The position numbers and the translations under genes were made by a program. Source: Terriglobales bacterium (GTDB lineage Bacteria > Acidobacteriota > Terriglobia > Terriglobales > Acidobacteriaceae). Taken from it: a stretch of DNA of 64,000 nucleotides. Of this stretch, positions 35,837-44,152 are shown in pieces. The first letter of the stretch is position 1; every line of letters begins with the position of its first letter. The stretch lies in NCBI GenBank assembly GCA_035567895.1, contig DATMPC010000009.1, positions 1 to 64,000 of the forward strand, written 5' to 3'. Under the pieces are notes generated by a model, which did no database searches, was not told the origin of the DNA, and saw only the letters and a program-made list of their open reading frames with translations.

Positions 35837-36383
35837 AGCAAAACACGACACGGATTGCACGGATTTTACGGATTGCACGGATTTTACGGATTACACGGAT
35901 TTTCAAGGGAGTGTAGAATGCTCGGGCGATGAAACACGAGGTTCTCACCCAACAATTGATAGGGATTTTCTACGACGTATACAACGAGCTTGGCCATGGA
36001 TTTCTTGAAAGCATTTATCAGAAGGCTTACACCCATATGCATTGCAGCAGGCGGGACTGAAATTCGCGCAGCAATTCCCGATCAACGTGAGCTTTCGCGG
36101 AGTCTCGTTGGGTGAATTCCGGGCTGATCTGGTCGTGGAATCTCTTGTCATCGTGGAATTGAAAGCCGTGCAGGTACTCGAGTCCGCCCACGAACGCCAG
36201 ATCACGAACTACTTGAAAGCGACGCAGTTCGAAGTAGGACTGCTCTTTAACTTCGGTCCCAAAGCGCAGGTCAGGCGTCTCATTTTCGACAACGAACGAA
36301 AAGTGGCTAGAGCAGCCGCAGCCGGATCCCCTTTGGCCTCCGCGTAATCCGTAAAATCCGTGCAATCCGTGTCGTGTTTTGCT
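35837..36383 (+). mobile_element. 547-bp element with perfect 38-bp terminal inverted repeats
   Basis: Positions 35837-35874 and 36346-36383 are perfect reverse complements over 38 bp; outer ends read AGCAAAACACGACACGGATT. The left repeat is followed by further direct copies of an ACGGATTGCACGGATTTT-like unit up to about 35902. Between the repeats lies only a broken GxxExxY gene. The element sits tightly between a plus-strand gene and lpxD. No target-site duplication is visible at the borders, so the mode of mobility, if any, is unclear. Confidence 0.75.
35929..36347 (+). pseudogene. Frameshifted GxxExxY protein gene
   Basis: The gene begins ATG at 35929 (MKHEVLTQQLIGIFYDVYNE then LGHGFLESIYQKAY), which holds the GxxExxY motif as GFLESIY. 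After about 36030 the frame ends early, but the next frame continues the family sequence: LQQAGLKFAQQFPINVSFRG, then GEFRADLVVESLVIVELKAV and ITNYLKATQFEVGLLFNFG to the stop at 36347. A single base lost near 36030-36040 explains it. GxxExxY proteins (about 130 residues) resemble a small nuclease-like fold with a D-x(n)-ELKA core (RADLVVE...IVELKAV); their function is unknown. The frameshift could be real or an assembly error. Confidence 0.8.
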
Positions 36384-36412
36384 TTTCCCCCGCTCCTACT
36401 AGAATTGCGCCC

Positions 36413-37441
36413 ATGAAACTGCATGAATTAGCGCAGCGTCTTGGGGGAAAGCTGGAAAATGCGACTGATAACCCCACCGTAACGGGCGTCACAGGGATAG
36501 AGGAAGCCTCTCCGGGACAAGTCACATTTATCTCGAACCCTAAGTACGCTGGGATGGCGCGCTCCACGCGGGCGTCATTGATAATTGTGGGCAACGACTT
36601 CCCCGACCTGCCTCGTCCCTTGCTCCGCCACGAGAATCCGTATTTGGCATTCGCACGTGCGATCGAGCTCTTTCATCCCCAGGACGAGCACGTTCCGGGC
36701 GTGCACAAGACGGCTGTGATTCATCCGTCAGCCAGGATTGGAAAAGACGCATCAATCGGGGCGTATGTCGTGGTTGAACACGACGTCCAGATCGGGAGTC
36801 ACTGTACCCTGCTTGCTCACGTCGTCATCTATCCCGGTGCGCGCATCGGCGATAACTTCTTTGCTCATGCCCACGCCGTCGTGCGTGAGAATTGCGTGCT
36901 TGGAGACAACGTGATCCTTCAGAATGGCGCCGTGGTCGGATCAGATGGATTTGGCTTCGCGAAAGACGACAACGGGGAGTGGCACAAGATTATGCAATCC
37001 GGGCCAACCGTAATCGAAGACAACGTGGAAATTCAAGCAAACGCCTGCATCGATCGCGCCAGCGTGGGGGAAACTCGAATTGGACGCGGCTCGAAAGTCG
37101 ACAACCTGGTCCAAGTCGGCCATGGATCCAAAGTCGGAAAGCGCACGCTGCTTTGCGCTCAAGTTGGACTTGCCGGATCCACGCATATCGGCAATGACGT
37201 GATTCTCGCAGGACAGGTGGGCGTTGCCGGTCATTGTTCCATCGGCGATAAAGTCATCGCCACTGCTCAGACCGGCATTCCCAACGACGTGGAGGCCGGA
37301 AAAATCGTCAGCGGATATCCCGCTATCGACAATCGCCAATGGCTGCGTGCAGTAGCGGTTTTCAGCCGCCTGCCGGAGCTTGCGAGGAGCCTGCGCTCAG
37401 CCAAAAAGAGCCCCGCGCGCGAAGAGACAGCTATCGAATAG
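36413..37441 (+). CDS. lpxD: UDP-3-O-acyl-glucosamine N-acyltransferase LpxD
   Basis: LpxD adds the second acyl chain to UDP-3-O-acylglucosamine in lipid A synthesis, so the cell makes a lipid A-type outer membrane. The 342-residue protein has the N-terminal uridine-binding domain (KLHELAQRLGGKLENA, GIEEASPGQVTFISNPKY) and a left-handed beta-helix of hexapeptide repeats (IGKDASIGAYVVVEHDVQIG onwards) with GSDGFGFAKDDNGEWHKI and the C-terminal DRASVGETRIGRGSKVDNLVQVGHG segment. The ATG at 36413 is the family start; the frame extends a little upstream. The inverted-repeat element lies 29 bp before the start codon and may have replaced its original upstream region. Confidence 0.95.
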   Translation: MKLHELAQRLGGKLENATDNPTVTGVTGIEEASPGQVTFISNPKYAGMARSTRASLIIVGNDFPDLPRPLLRHENPYLAFARAIELFHPQDEHVPGVHKTAVIHPSARIGKDASIGAYVVVEHDVQIGSHCTLLAHVVIYPGARIGDNFFAHAHAVVRENCVLGDNVILQNGAVVGSDGFGFAKDDNGEWHKIMQSGPTVIEDNVEIQANACIDRASVGETRIGRGSKVDNLVQVGHGSKVGKRTLLCAQVGLAGSTHIGNDVILAGQVGVAGHCSIGDKVIATAQTGIPNDVEAGKIVSGYPAIDNRQWLRAVAVFSRLPELARSLRSAKKSPAREETAIE

Positions 37442-37488
37442 ACTCTTACCGAAGCGCTCGCATCCAACCCGTAGAGGTGAGTAGCTGG

Positions 37489-38319
37489 ATGGATGGACCG
37501 GGACAATCCCTCACGACCATGGACGAAAAGAAGCCAGCAACCGAGCGAGGTCCGATTCGTGTGCTTCTCCTCGACGATCACATCGATAACCTCATCCTGC
37601 GGTCCGCCATATTGCGCAAGCATGGCTACGAAGCCATCAAAGCCTCAACCATTGACGAAGCTGAGGCTCACTTGCACGACGCCGATATCGCGGTGCTTGA
37701 CTACCATCTCGGCGCCGGGCAATTCGGAACCGAAGTGGCCAACACGCTTCGCGAAAAGCGTCCTCAGGTACCGATCATCATTCTTTCGGCAACGCTCGAA
37801 CGCAAGTTTGGCGGCGTGGAAGACATGCACCTCCTGAAGGGCTACAGCTCGGTCGACGATCTGCTCGCGGCTCTTCGTTCGTTTGAGGCCAAGCGGCACG
37901 GAAAGCCCGTCGTGGTTGATGCGCGCGACTTTTATTACTCGCGTATCAACATGGCGATGGGAGACGATGTTGTGCTCGAGATCATGGATCGCGACGGAAA
38001 TTGGCAGTATGTGAATGACACTCTGGCCAAGCTACTCGAGAAGAAACGATCATGGTTCATCGGCAAGAACCTGTTTCATGAATTTCCCGAACTCGGAGAG
38101 GAGTGGCAGGAGATCATTCGCACGGTCGCCGACACGCGTGAAACTTACATCGACCGCACCTTTCGTGGCCTTCCCCTACCCAAGAAAAGTCCGCGTTACA
38201 TTTGGAATGTGCTGGTCTTCTCGCTCAAGCTGCACGACAATCGCAACGGCGCCGTGCTAAGCGCTCGTATTCTCGAGCGGAGAGATCCGTTGAAGATGCC
38301 TGACCCAACGAGCGCATAA
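37489..38319 (+). CDS. Response regulator receiver with PAS domain
   Basis: The 276-residue protein has a receiver domain at about residues 22-135 with acidic pocket VLLLDDH, phosphorylation site in IAVLDYHLG, the conserved Ser in IILSATLE and a Lys in LLKGYS, so it looks phosphorylatable. A PAS-like sensing domain follows (VVLEIMDRDGNWQYVNDTLA to about residue 265). No DNA-binding or enzymatic output domain is present. It starts 47 bp after lpxD; ATG 37489 has GAGGTG nine bases upstream, and ATG 37519 is the alternative. A partner kinase is not in the window. Confidence 0.82.
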   Translation: MDGPGQSLTTMDEKKPATERGPIRVLLLDDHIDNLILRSAILRKHGYEAIKASTIDEAEAHLHDADIAVLDYHLGAGQFGTEVANTLREKRPQVPIIILSATLERKFGGVEDMHLLKGYSSVDDLLAALRSFEAKRHGKPVVVDARDFYYSRINMAMGDDVVLEIMDRDGNWQYVNDTLAKLLEKKRSWFIGKNLFHEFPELGEEWQEIIRTVADTRETYIDRTFRGLPLPKKSPRYIWNVLVFSLKLHDNRNGAVLSARILERRDPLKMPDPTSA

Positions 38320-38333
38320 ACCCTGAACGCACC

Positions 38334-38693
38334 TTGAGATCGAAGACCGCCATCATTTTTGTCTTGTCTGCAGTCATCGCGAACATTATCGCGTGTCGCT
38401 CCCGTGGTATTGACGTTACCATTCTCAACGATGGGCAGACCACGATCCGGAACGTGGAATTCGATTATCCGGGTGCCGCCTTTGGAACCGGAACCATCGC
38501 TCCCGGCGCTTCCTTCTCATATCGCATCAAGCCGCTCTCGCGCGGCGAAGTCACCCTCAGCTTTGAGCAAGGAGACGGAAAGACGTTTAAGCAGAAGGGG
38601 CCAACCGTAGTAGCCAACGAGGACGGCCGATTGGTCATAGTCGTCGAACAAGACGCCGCCAAACAATGGCGCATGCGAGTCGAGCAGCAGTGA
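38334..38693 (+). CDS. Small putative lipoprotein
   Basis: The 119-residue product begins with a signal-like KTAIIFVLSAVIANIIACRS, where the Cys near residue 21 could be a lipobox cysteine (IIAC). The mature part is a beta-rich domain with IDVTILNDGQTTIRNVEFDY, then GTIAPGASFSYRIKPLSRGE. It resembles small periplasmic proteins of unknown function. The start is TTG at 38334 with no obvious ribosome site; it follows the receiver-PAS gene by 14 bp and may be co-transcribed. Confidence 0.6.
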   Translation: MRSKTAIIFVLSAVIANIIACRSRGIDVTILNDGQTTIRNVEFDYPGAAFGTGTIAPGASFSYRIKPLSRGEVTLSFEQGDGKTFKQKGPTVVANEDGRLVIVVEQDAAKQWRMRVEQQ

Positions 38694-38712
38694 TCACGTA
38701 TTCCCTTCACTA

Positions 38713-39920
38713 ATGGCGACAGCCAACGACCATCGCTGGGTTGTTGCTTTCGCAGGCGCACGAGATTCATATCAGGTTCCCATTGCCCTGCGTGAATCTG
38801 GATTGCTGCAGACTCTGGTGACAGACTTCTATGCGCCTTTCGATCGAGAGCTGTTCGGTCGCGCCACGAAACTCCTGCCAATATCGATACGCGCAAAACT
38901 CGGCAGGCGTTTTAATCCGGCATTACCGTCGGGATTCGTAGAGTCTCACCTCAATTACGCAATCAAGAATTGGTGGGATCCTGAAGGCTGGATGCATCGT
39001 GTCGGGCAGCTCGGTGAACGTGCGGGACAGATCGCAGCTACCGAGCATTGCTCGATTTTCTCGTACGCGCATGTGGCCACCTCTGCGTTCTCTACTGCCG
39101 GCCCCAATAGACGAGTGCTGATGCAGATGCAGCCTCATCCGGCCGCCGTGAAGTCTGCCTTACTGACTGATGAGTTCTTGCCGGAGTTTCAGGACCAAAT
39201 CAGGAATGAGGTCACTTGGCCGCAAGAGGTATTTGAAACGTTTTCGAGAGAGCCAGGTCAAGCCGATCTGTGCATTGTTGCATCAAGCTATACGCGTAAA
39301 ACGCTGGCCGAGAACGGTGTGAGCTCGGATCGAGTTTCTGTCATTCCTTACGGAGTCGATCTCGAGTTCTTTTGCCCAGGGAGTTCTCAACGAGACAGAT
39401 TCTCAGTACTTTTCGTGGGCCAGGTATGCCGGCAAAAGGGTTTGCATTATTTATTAGAGGCGTGGCGTCGCCTCGATCTGCGAAATACCGAACTGCGCAT
39501 TGTGGGGCGCTTCCCTCGTTACAAAGGCATTGTCACTAATTACGCACAGGTGGCGCGGTTTCTCGGCCCATTAGAGTGGATCGGGCTTCGCGAGGAGTAT
39601 CGCCGGGCGATCTGCTGTGCTTGCCTTCGCTGAGTGATGGCTTCGGTCAAGTAGTCCTCGAAGCGCTGGCTTGCGGTACTCCGGCACTGACCACGAGTTC
39701 GTGCGGTGCTTCTGATCTGATTCTTGATCGCCAGAACGGCTTTGTAGTTCCTGCCGGAGATCTTGAGGCTCTGATCGCCACCCTGGAATGGGCATCGCAG
39801 AATCGGGATCAAGTGCGACAAATGCGGGCTTCAGCGCGCGTAACCGCGGAGCAATATCCGTGGACGAGATTCCGTAAGAGCATCGTCGAGAAACTGCGGC
39901 TGCTCACAGCAGGTGGCTGA
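38713..39920 (+). pseudogene. Frameshifted GT4-type glycosyltransferase
   Basis: From 38713 a 306-residue frame gives the N-terminal part of a GT4 glycosyltransferase with VASSYTRKTLAENGVSSDRV, SVIPYGVDLEFF, and FSVLFVGQVCRQKGLHYLLEAW. It breaks at about 39610, and the next frame continues the donor-site region: GDLLCLPSLSDGFGQVVLEA followed by LACGTPALTTSSCGASDLI to the stop at 39920. One missing base near 39607 would restore a single protein of about 400 residues with the ExxGxxxxEA-like motif intact. Either the gene is freshly broken or the assembly has an error. GT4 enzymes typically act on cell-surface polysaccharide. Confidence 0.8.
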
Positions 39921-40178
39921 TCTGTTTGTTGTTTCAGTCCGCGAAAGTTACTCCGGTAATGTAAGGTCGAGGTTTTTCGCTCCTTTCCACCTCGTGACGA
40001 ATTAGCATGGGCACCATGATCGCCTGGGAAAGCTTATAGCGGCAGTAATACCTAAGACGTAATCGGATGCCCTCCGAATCCAACGCTCCAGCGGCTAATT
40101 GGCTGCCTGGGGCGTTGTCACTTTGCGCTCAAAAACAGGTCTATAATCAGCGGTTTGCCTGCTGCCTAAAAATCGCTC

Positions 40179-41372
40179 ATGGTTCCGGTACAAACCCTCC
40201 GTCCCCTTAAGCTGGCCAAGCGCATGCAACGGCTTGGGACGGAAACGGCGTTCGAAGTCCTCGCGCGTGCCCGCGCTCTTGAGGCGCAGGGACGAGACAT
40301 CGTGCATCTTGAAATCGGGGAGCCTGATTTCGATACGCCGGGCAATATTGTGGAAGCCGGAGTAGACGCGCTTAGGGGTGGCTGGACTCACTACGGTCCT
40401 TCACCTGGCCTGCCGGCGCTGCGCGAGGCTGTCGCTGAGTATGTGGCGCAAAGTCGCCATGTGAAGGTCAATCCCGAAGAAGTGGTGATTGTTCCTGGCG
40501 GCAAACCGATCATCTTCTTTACGATCCTGGCTCTGGTGGAAGAGGGCGACGAGGTTATCTATCCCAATCCGGGATTTCCGATCTATGAATCGATGATCGA
40601 GTTTCTCGGCGCGCGTGCCGTTCCCATTCATTTGCGGGAAGAACGTGCGTTTGGGTTCGATGTCAACGATCTCGCAAGCAGGATCTCCGATCGCACCAAG
40701 CTGATTATCCTCAACTCGCCTCACAACCCAACCGGTGGGGTATTGAATGAGAAAGATGTGCGAGCAATCGCTAAGGCGATTGGCGATCGCGACATTATGG
40801 TGCTGTCTGACGAAATCTACAGTCGTCTGATCTTCGAAGGCGAGCACTTCTCGATTATGTCGATCCCGGAGTTCCGTGATCGCACCATTCTTCTCGATGG
40901 CTTCTCGAAGACATATGCAATGACTGGATGGCGCTTGGGATATGGCGTGATGCGTCCCGATCTGGCCATGCAAGTCTCGCGATTGATGACCAACTCCAAT
41001 TCCTGCACTGCCAGCTTCACGCAGATGGCTGGAGTTGCCGCGCTACACGGCGATCAAGCGTCTGTCGAGCGAATGCGACAGGAGTTTCTCCGTCGCCGCG
41101 ATGTGATGGTTGACGCGTTGAACGGCATCAAGGGATTCCGCTGTCAGAAGCCAGGCGGAGCCTTCTATGTTTTCCCGAATATTGAAGGCACGGGCTGGAC
41201 ATCGAAAAATCTCGCTGATGCGTTGCTGGAGGAAGCAGGAGTAGCTTGCCTCTCGGGAACCGCGTTCGGCAGCTTCGGCGAAGGCTACATCCGCTTTAGT
41301 ATCGCCAACTCGATCGAGAATATCGAAAAGGCACTTGAGCGCATAAGGCAGTGGACAGGAAAGCGGATCTAG
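40179..41372 (+). CDS. Class I/II aminotransferase (aspartate aminotransferase-like)
   Basis: The 397-residue protein is a PLP enzyme of the aspartate aminotransferase fold: GEPDFDTPGNIVEAGVDAL near residue 47, THYGPSPGLPALREAVAEYV near 70, LNSPHNPTGGVL near 178, LSDEIYSRLIFEG near 208 and the PLP lysine in LDGFSKTYAMTGWRLGYG near 238. Amino-group transfer between an amino acid and 2-oxoglutarate is expected; exact specificity is not clear. A perfect TATAAT at 40142 lies 37 bp upstream, but no -35 at the right distance is seen. The dehydrogenase gene follows after 2 bp. Confidence 0.9.
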   Translation: MVPVQTLRPLKLAKRMQRLGTETAFEVLARARALEAQGRDIVHLEIGEPDFDTPGNIVEAGVDALRGGWTHYGPSPGLPALREAVAEYVAQSRHVKVNPEEVVIVPGGKPIIFFTILALVEEGDEVIYPNPGFPIYESMIEFLGARAVPIHLREERAFGFDVNDLASRISDRTKLIILNSPHNPTGGVLNEKDVRAIAKAIGDRDIMVLSDEIYSRLIFEGEHFSIMSIPEFRDRTILLDGFSKTYAMTGWRLGYGVMRPDLAMQVSRLMTNSNSCTASFTQMAGVAALHGDQASVERMRQEFLRRRDVMVDALNGIKGFRCQKPGGAFYVFPNIEGTGWTSKNLADALLEEAGVACLSGTAFGSFGEGYIRFSIANSIENIEKALERIRQWTGKRI

Positions 41373-41374
41373 CA

Positions 41375-42481
41375 ATGCCATTCCGTGTCTACGCCACCTG
41401 CGACGTAGGTGAAGCAGCACTAAATCGTCTGCGTGAGCGCAGCTACGAGGTTGAGGTTTATGCGAATTCCGATCCCCCGCCAAAGTCCTTGATTGTCGAT
41501 AAAGTGCGAAATGGCGTCGATGGTCTGATTACCACGCTGCGTGATTCGATTGACGCCGAAGTATTCGAAGCGGGAAAAGGAAAGTTGAAGGTCGTATCGC
41601 AGATCGCAGTTGGGTTCGACAACATTAACCGTGCGGACGCGAACCGTTACAAGATCCCATTCACCAATACCGCGGACGTCCTCACCGAGGCGACGGCCGA
41701 GTTTGCTTTTTTCATGCTGGGCGCTGTTGCTCGCAAGCTCTGGCCCAGCGAGAGACTGGTTCGGGAGAATCGCTGGGGAGCGTGGCATCCATTTCTTCCC
41801 TTTCTGGGAGATGAGGTCACTGGCAAGACCGTTGCGATCATCGGCACCGGCCGAATCGGCCTGGCGATGATCAAGAAGTGTACGGGTATGGATATGAATA
41901 TCCTGTGCTACGACCCAGCATACGAAAATCGCGAATACATCGCCGGCATACAAAGCCTGATGGACCTGCGCCACGAGCGCGGCATCCAGAAGCACAAGAC
42001 ACAGATTAAGTACGTCAGGTTCGAAGATGCACTCAGCGAAGCCGATTTCGTCAGCGTGCATGTACCGCTGCTGCGTGACGGTGAATCGTCTACTCCGACT
42101 CTTCACCTTTTCAACGAGAAGACGCTGCGAATGATGAAGCCCAGCGCTTACTTGATCAACACATCACGCGGCCCAGTTATCGATGAGGCCGCTTTAGCGA
42201 AGGCTCTTAAGCAGCGCTGGATCGCTGGTGCAGCGCTCGACGTTTTCGAGAAGGAGCCGCTGCCGGCAAACTCTCCTCTGCGTGATCCTGAAATCGAAGA
42301 CCGATGCCGCATCTTCCACCATTTCGCAAGCGGAGCCACTGAAACGAGGTTGTCCCCTGATCCCAATATAGGAATGGCCGGACGCTGTGCTCAGGGATTG
42401 ATCGATGTGCTGGAAAAGAACTACGGCGGTGACTTCACAAAGATGCCTTACGTTGTAAATAAGGAAGCGTTCAAAGCCTAG
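41375..42481 (+). CDS. D-2-hydroxyacid dehydrogenase (glyoxylate/hydroxypyruvate reductase-like)
   Basis: The 368-residue NAD(P)-dependent enzyme has the family's Rossmann fingerprint GKTVAIIGTGRIGLAMIKKC near residue 148, SVHVPLLRD and LINTSRGPVIDEAALAKAL near residue 260, and LDVFEKEPLP near 290. A long insert (about residues 180-220, QSLMDLRHERGIQKHKTQIK) sits between the NAD-binding strands. The expected catalytic His near the C-terminus may be within FHHFASGATETR. The start ATG at 41375 follows the aminotransferase stop by 2 bp. The pairing suggests interconversion of an amino acid, a 2-oxo acid and a hydroxy acid, such as serine/hydroxypyruvate/glycerate; this is inference. Confidence 0.87.
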   Translation: MPFRVYATCDVGEAALNRLRERSYEVEVYANSDPPPKSLIVDKVRNGVDGLITTLRDSIDAEVFEAGKGKLKVVSQIAVGFDNINRADANRYKIPFTNTADVLTEATAEFAFFMLGAVARKLWPSERLVRENRWGAWHPFLPFLGDEVTGKTVAIIGTGRIGLAMIKKCTGMDMNILCYDPAYENREYIAGIQSLMDLRHERGIQKHKTQIKYVRFEDALSEADFVSVHVPLLRDGESSTPTLHLFNEKTLRMMKPSAYLINTSRGPVIDEAALAKALKQRWIAGAALDVFEKEPLPANSPLRDPEIEDRCRIFHHFASGATETRLSPDPNIGMAGRCAQGLIDVLEKNYGGDFTKMPYVVNKEAFKA

Positions 42482-42487
42482 GGGATA

Positions 42488-42546
42488 GGTTACAGGGGAC
42501 AGGAAAAGCGAGATTCAACCTTGGTCGTTCCCTGTACCCTGTAACC
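42488..42546. repeat. Imperfect inverted repeat between dehydrogenase and ftcD
   Basis: GGTTACAGGGGACAGG (42488-42503) pairs with CCTGTACCCTGTAACC (42531-42546) in 15 of 16 positions, with a 27-base loop. Further GGGACAGG-like words continue to about 42570. The make-up is like low-complexity acidobacterial intergenic repeats, and it would form a hairpin in the transcript. Confidence 0.6.
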
Positions 42547-42568
42547 TGTTCCCTGTCCCCTATACCCT

Positions 42569-44050
42569 ATGACTCTCGTTGAATGTGTCCTCAACTTCTC
42601 CGAAGGCCGCGATGCCGCCAAGGTCGAGGCGATTATCGCCGCCATGAAACTGGATGGCGTCTATCTACTAGACAAAGAGATGGACGCCGATCACAACCGT
42701 TGCGTGATTACCTTGGTTGGCGATCGTGACGCCGTTGCCGAAGCCGCCATTCGGGGCGTTGGCAAAGCAGCCGAGTTGATCAATCTCACTCAGCACCAAG
42801 GAGCTCACCCTCGGATTGGCGCTGCGGACGTTGTGCCTTTTATTCCAATCGAGGGCGCGACACTGGAAGATTGCGTTGCCATCGCCCGGCACGTTGGTGC
42901 TGAGATCTGGAAGCGCTTTCGCGTGCCGGTTTACCTGTACGAAGCGGCTGCGACCCGGCCCGAACGACAGAACCTCGAGAACATCCGCCGTGGACAATTC
43001 GAGGGACTGCAAGCAGACGTGGGAACCAATCCCGACCGCCGTCCCGACTTTGGTGAAGCTGCTTTGCACGCAACTGCTGGAGCAACCGTGGTAGGTGCGC
43101 GCAAGCCGCTCATCGCCTATAACGTTTACCTGAACACAAGCGACGTTGAGATCGCGAAGAAAATCGGCAAGGCGGTGCGCTTTTCCTCCGGCGGGCTGCG
43201 TTTTGTAAAAGGTATGGGCGTCCTCGTTCGCGGCATGGCACAGGTTTCGATGAACCTTACCGATTTTGAGCAGACCCCGATTGCCCGCGTCTTCGAGTTC
43301 GTGAAGCGCGAGGCGGCCCGCTATGGAGTAATGCCAGTGTCGAGCGAGATTGTCGGGCTGATTCCTAAAAAGGCACTGGAAGAAGCTGCGGAGTGGTTCT
43401 TGCAGGTGGAGAACTTCGATTCTTCGCTGATTCTCGAAAATCGCCTTGCTGCCGTGACCGGAGGCAAAGCTGCGGTCGGCGGGATTCGTGCAGGGGTCGA
43501 GCCGTTCATCGAGCAGCTTGCTGCGCCGACCGCCACACCGGGCGGAGGCAGCGCATCCGCAGCCGCGGGCGCAATGGCCGCAGCGCTCGCAGGCATGGTT
43601 GCCGGAATGTCGCGCGGCAAGAAGGCCTTCCAGCAGTACGAACATGAACTCAGCGATGCCCTGGCACGACTTAATCGTTTGCGTGAGGAACTCAAAGCCA
43701 GCATTGATCTCGACGCGGCTTCGTATGCAGAAGTGATGAAGGCTTACAAGGACGCAAAAAGCGCTTCGCCAGAACTTGGTGAACGCGCAATATCCGACGC
43801 GCTGAAAAATGCGACTCGCGTTCCCTTAGGGATCGCTCAGAAGTCGTACGAAGTTCGCCAAATCGTCGAGTCTCTCAAGCCAATCACGAGTAAGAACATG
43901 TGGTCCGACCTGGCTGTAGCGTCCTCCCTGGCAAGGACCGCAATTGAAGGCGGCTTGGCCAACGTCGAAATCAACCTGCAAGAACTGAAGGATGAAACGT
44001 TCAAAGCCGAGATGAGTAAGGCGGCCTCCGTAATCAACACCAGCAACTGA
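42569..44050 (+). CDS. ftcD: Bifunctional glutamate formimidoyltransferase / formimidoyl-THF cyclodeaminase
   Basis: The 493-residue protein covers both halves of FtcD: the formiminotransferase part (ECVLNFSEGRDAAKVEAI, HQGAHPRIGAADVVPFIPI, TAGATVVGARKPLIAYNVYL) to about residue 300 and the cyclodeaminase part from PFIEQLAAPTATPGGGSASA onwards, with ATRVPLGIAQKSYEV and SDLAVASSLARTAIEGGLAN. The enzyme moves the formimino group of histidine breakdown to tetrahydrofolate and then releases ammonia. No hut genes are next to it. A small hairpin repeat lies just upstream. Confidence 0.94.
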   Translation: MTLVECVLNFSEGRDAAKVEAIIAAMKLDGVYLLDKEMDADHNRCVITLVGDRDAVAEAAIRGVGKAAELINLTQHQGAHPRIGAADVVPFIPIEGATLEDCVAIARHVGAEIWKRFRVPVYLYEAAATRPERQNLENIRRGQFEGLQADVGTNPDRRPDFGEAALHATAGATVVGARKPLIAYNVYLNTSDVEIAKKIGKAVRFSSGGLRFVKGMGVLVRGMAQVSMNLTDFEQTPIARVFEFVKREAARYGVMPVSSEIVGLIPKKALEEAAEWFLQVENFDSSLILENRLAAVTGGKAAVGGIRAGVEPFIEQLAAPTATPGGGSASAAAGAMAAALAGMVAGMSRGKKAFQQYEHELSDALARLNRLREELKASIDLDAASYAEVMKAYKDAKSASPELGERAISDALKNATRVPLGIAQKSYEVRQIVESLKPITSKNMWSDLAVASSLARTAIEGGLANVEINLQELKDETFKAEMSKAASVINTSN

Positions 44051-44152
44051 GGGCCTCTCCTAGGGTTAATACCGGTAACTTGAGTGGCACACCTTGAGAT
44101 ACCATTCATCCAGAGCTGCTCGTCCACGTATTTAGCTAAAATTAAGGAATCT

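Noticed and set aside
35845-35905. Tandem ACGGATT units as a possible CRISPR array
   Set aside because: Units are 17-18 bp with no unique spacers between them, and no cas genes are near. They form part of the inverted-repeat element.
40115-40147. Promoter for the aminotransferase gene (TTGTCA and TATAAT)
   Set aside because: The spacing is 21 bp, too long for a standard sigma-70 promoter, so only the -10 is mentioned.
42668-43645. A 325-codon minus-strand open frame
   Set aside because: It lies wholly within ftcD on the opposite strand, whose family match is strong; the reverse frame is a composition shadow with no domain resemblance.
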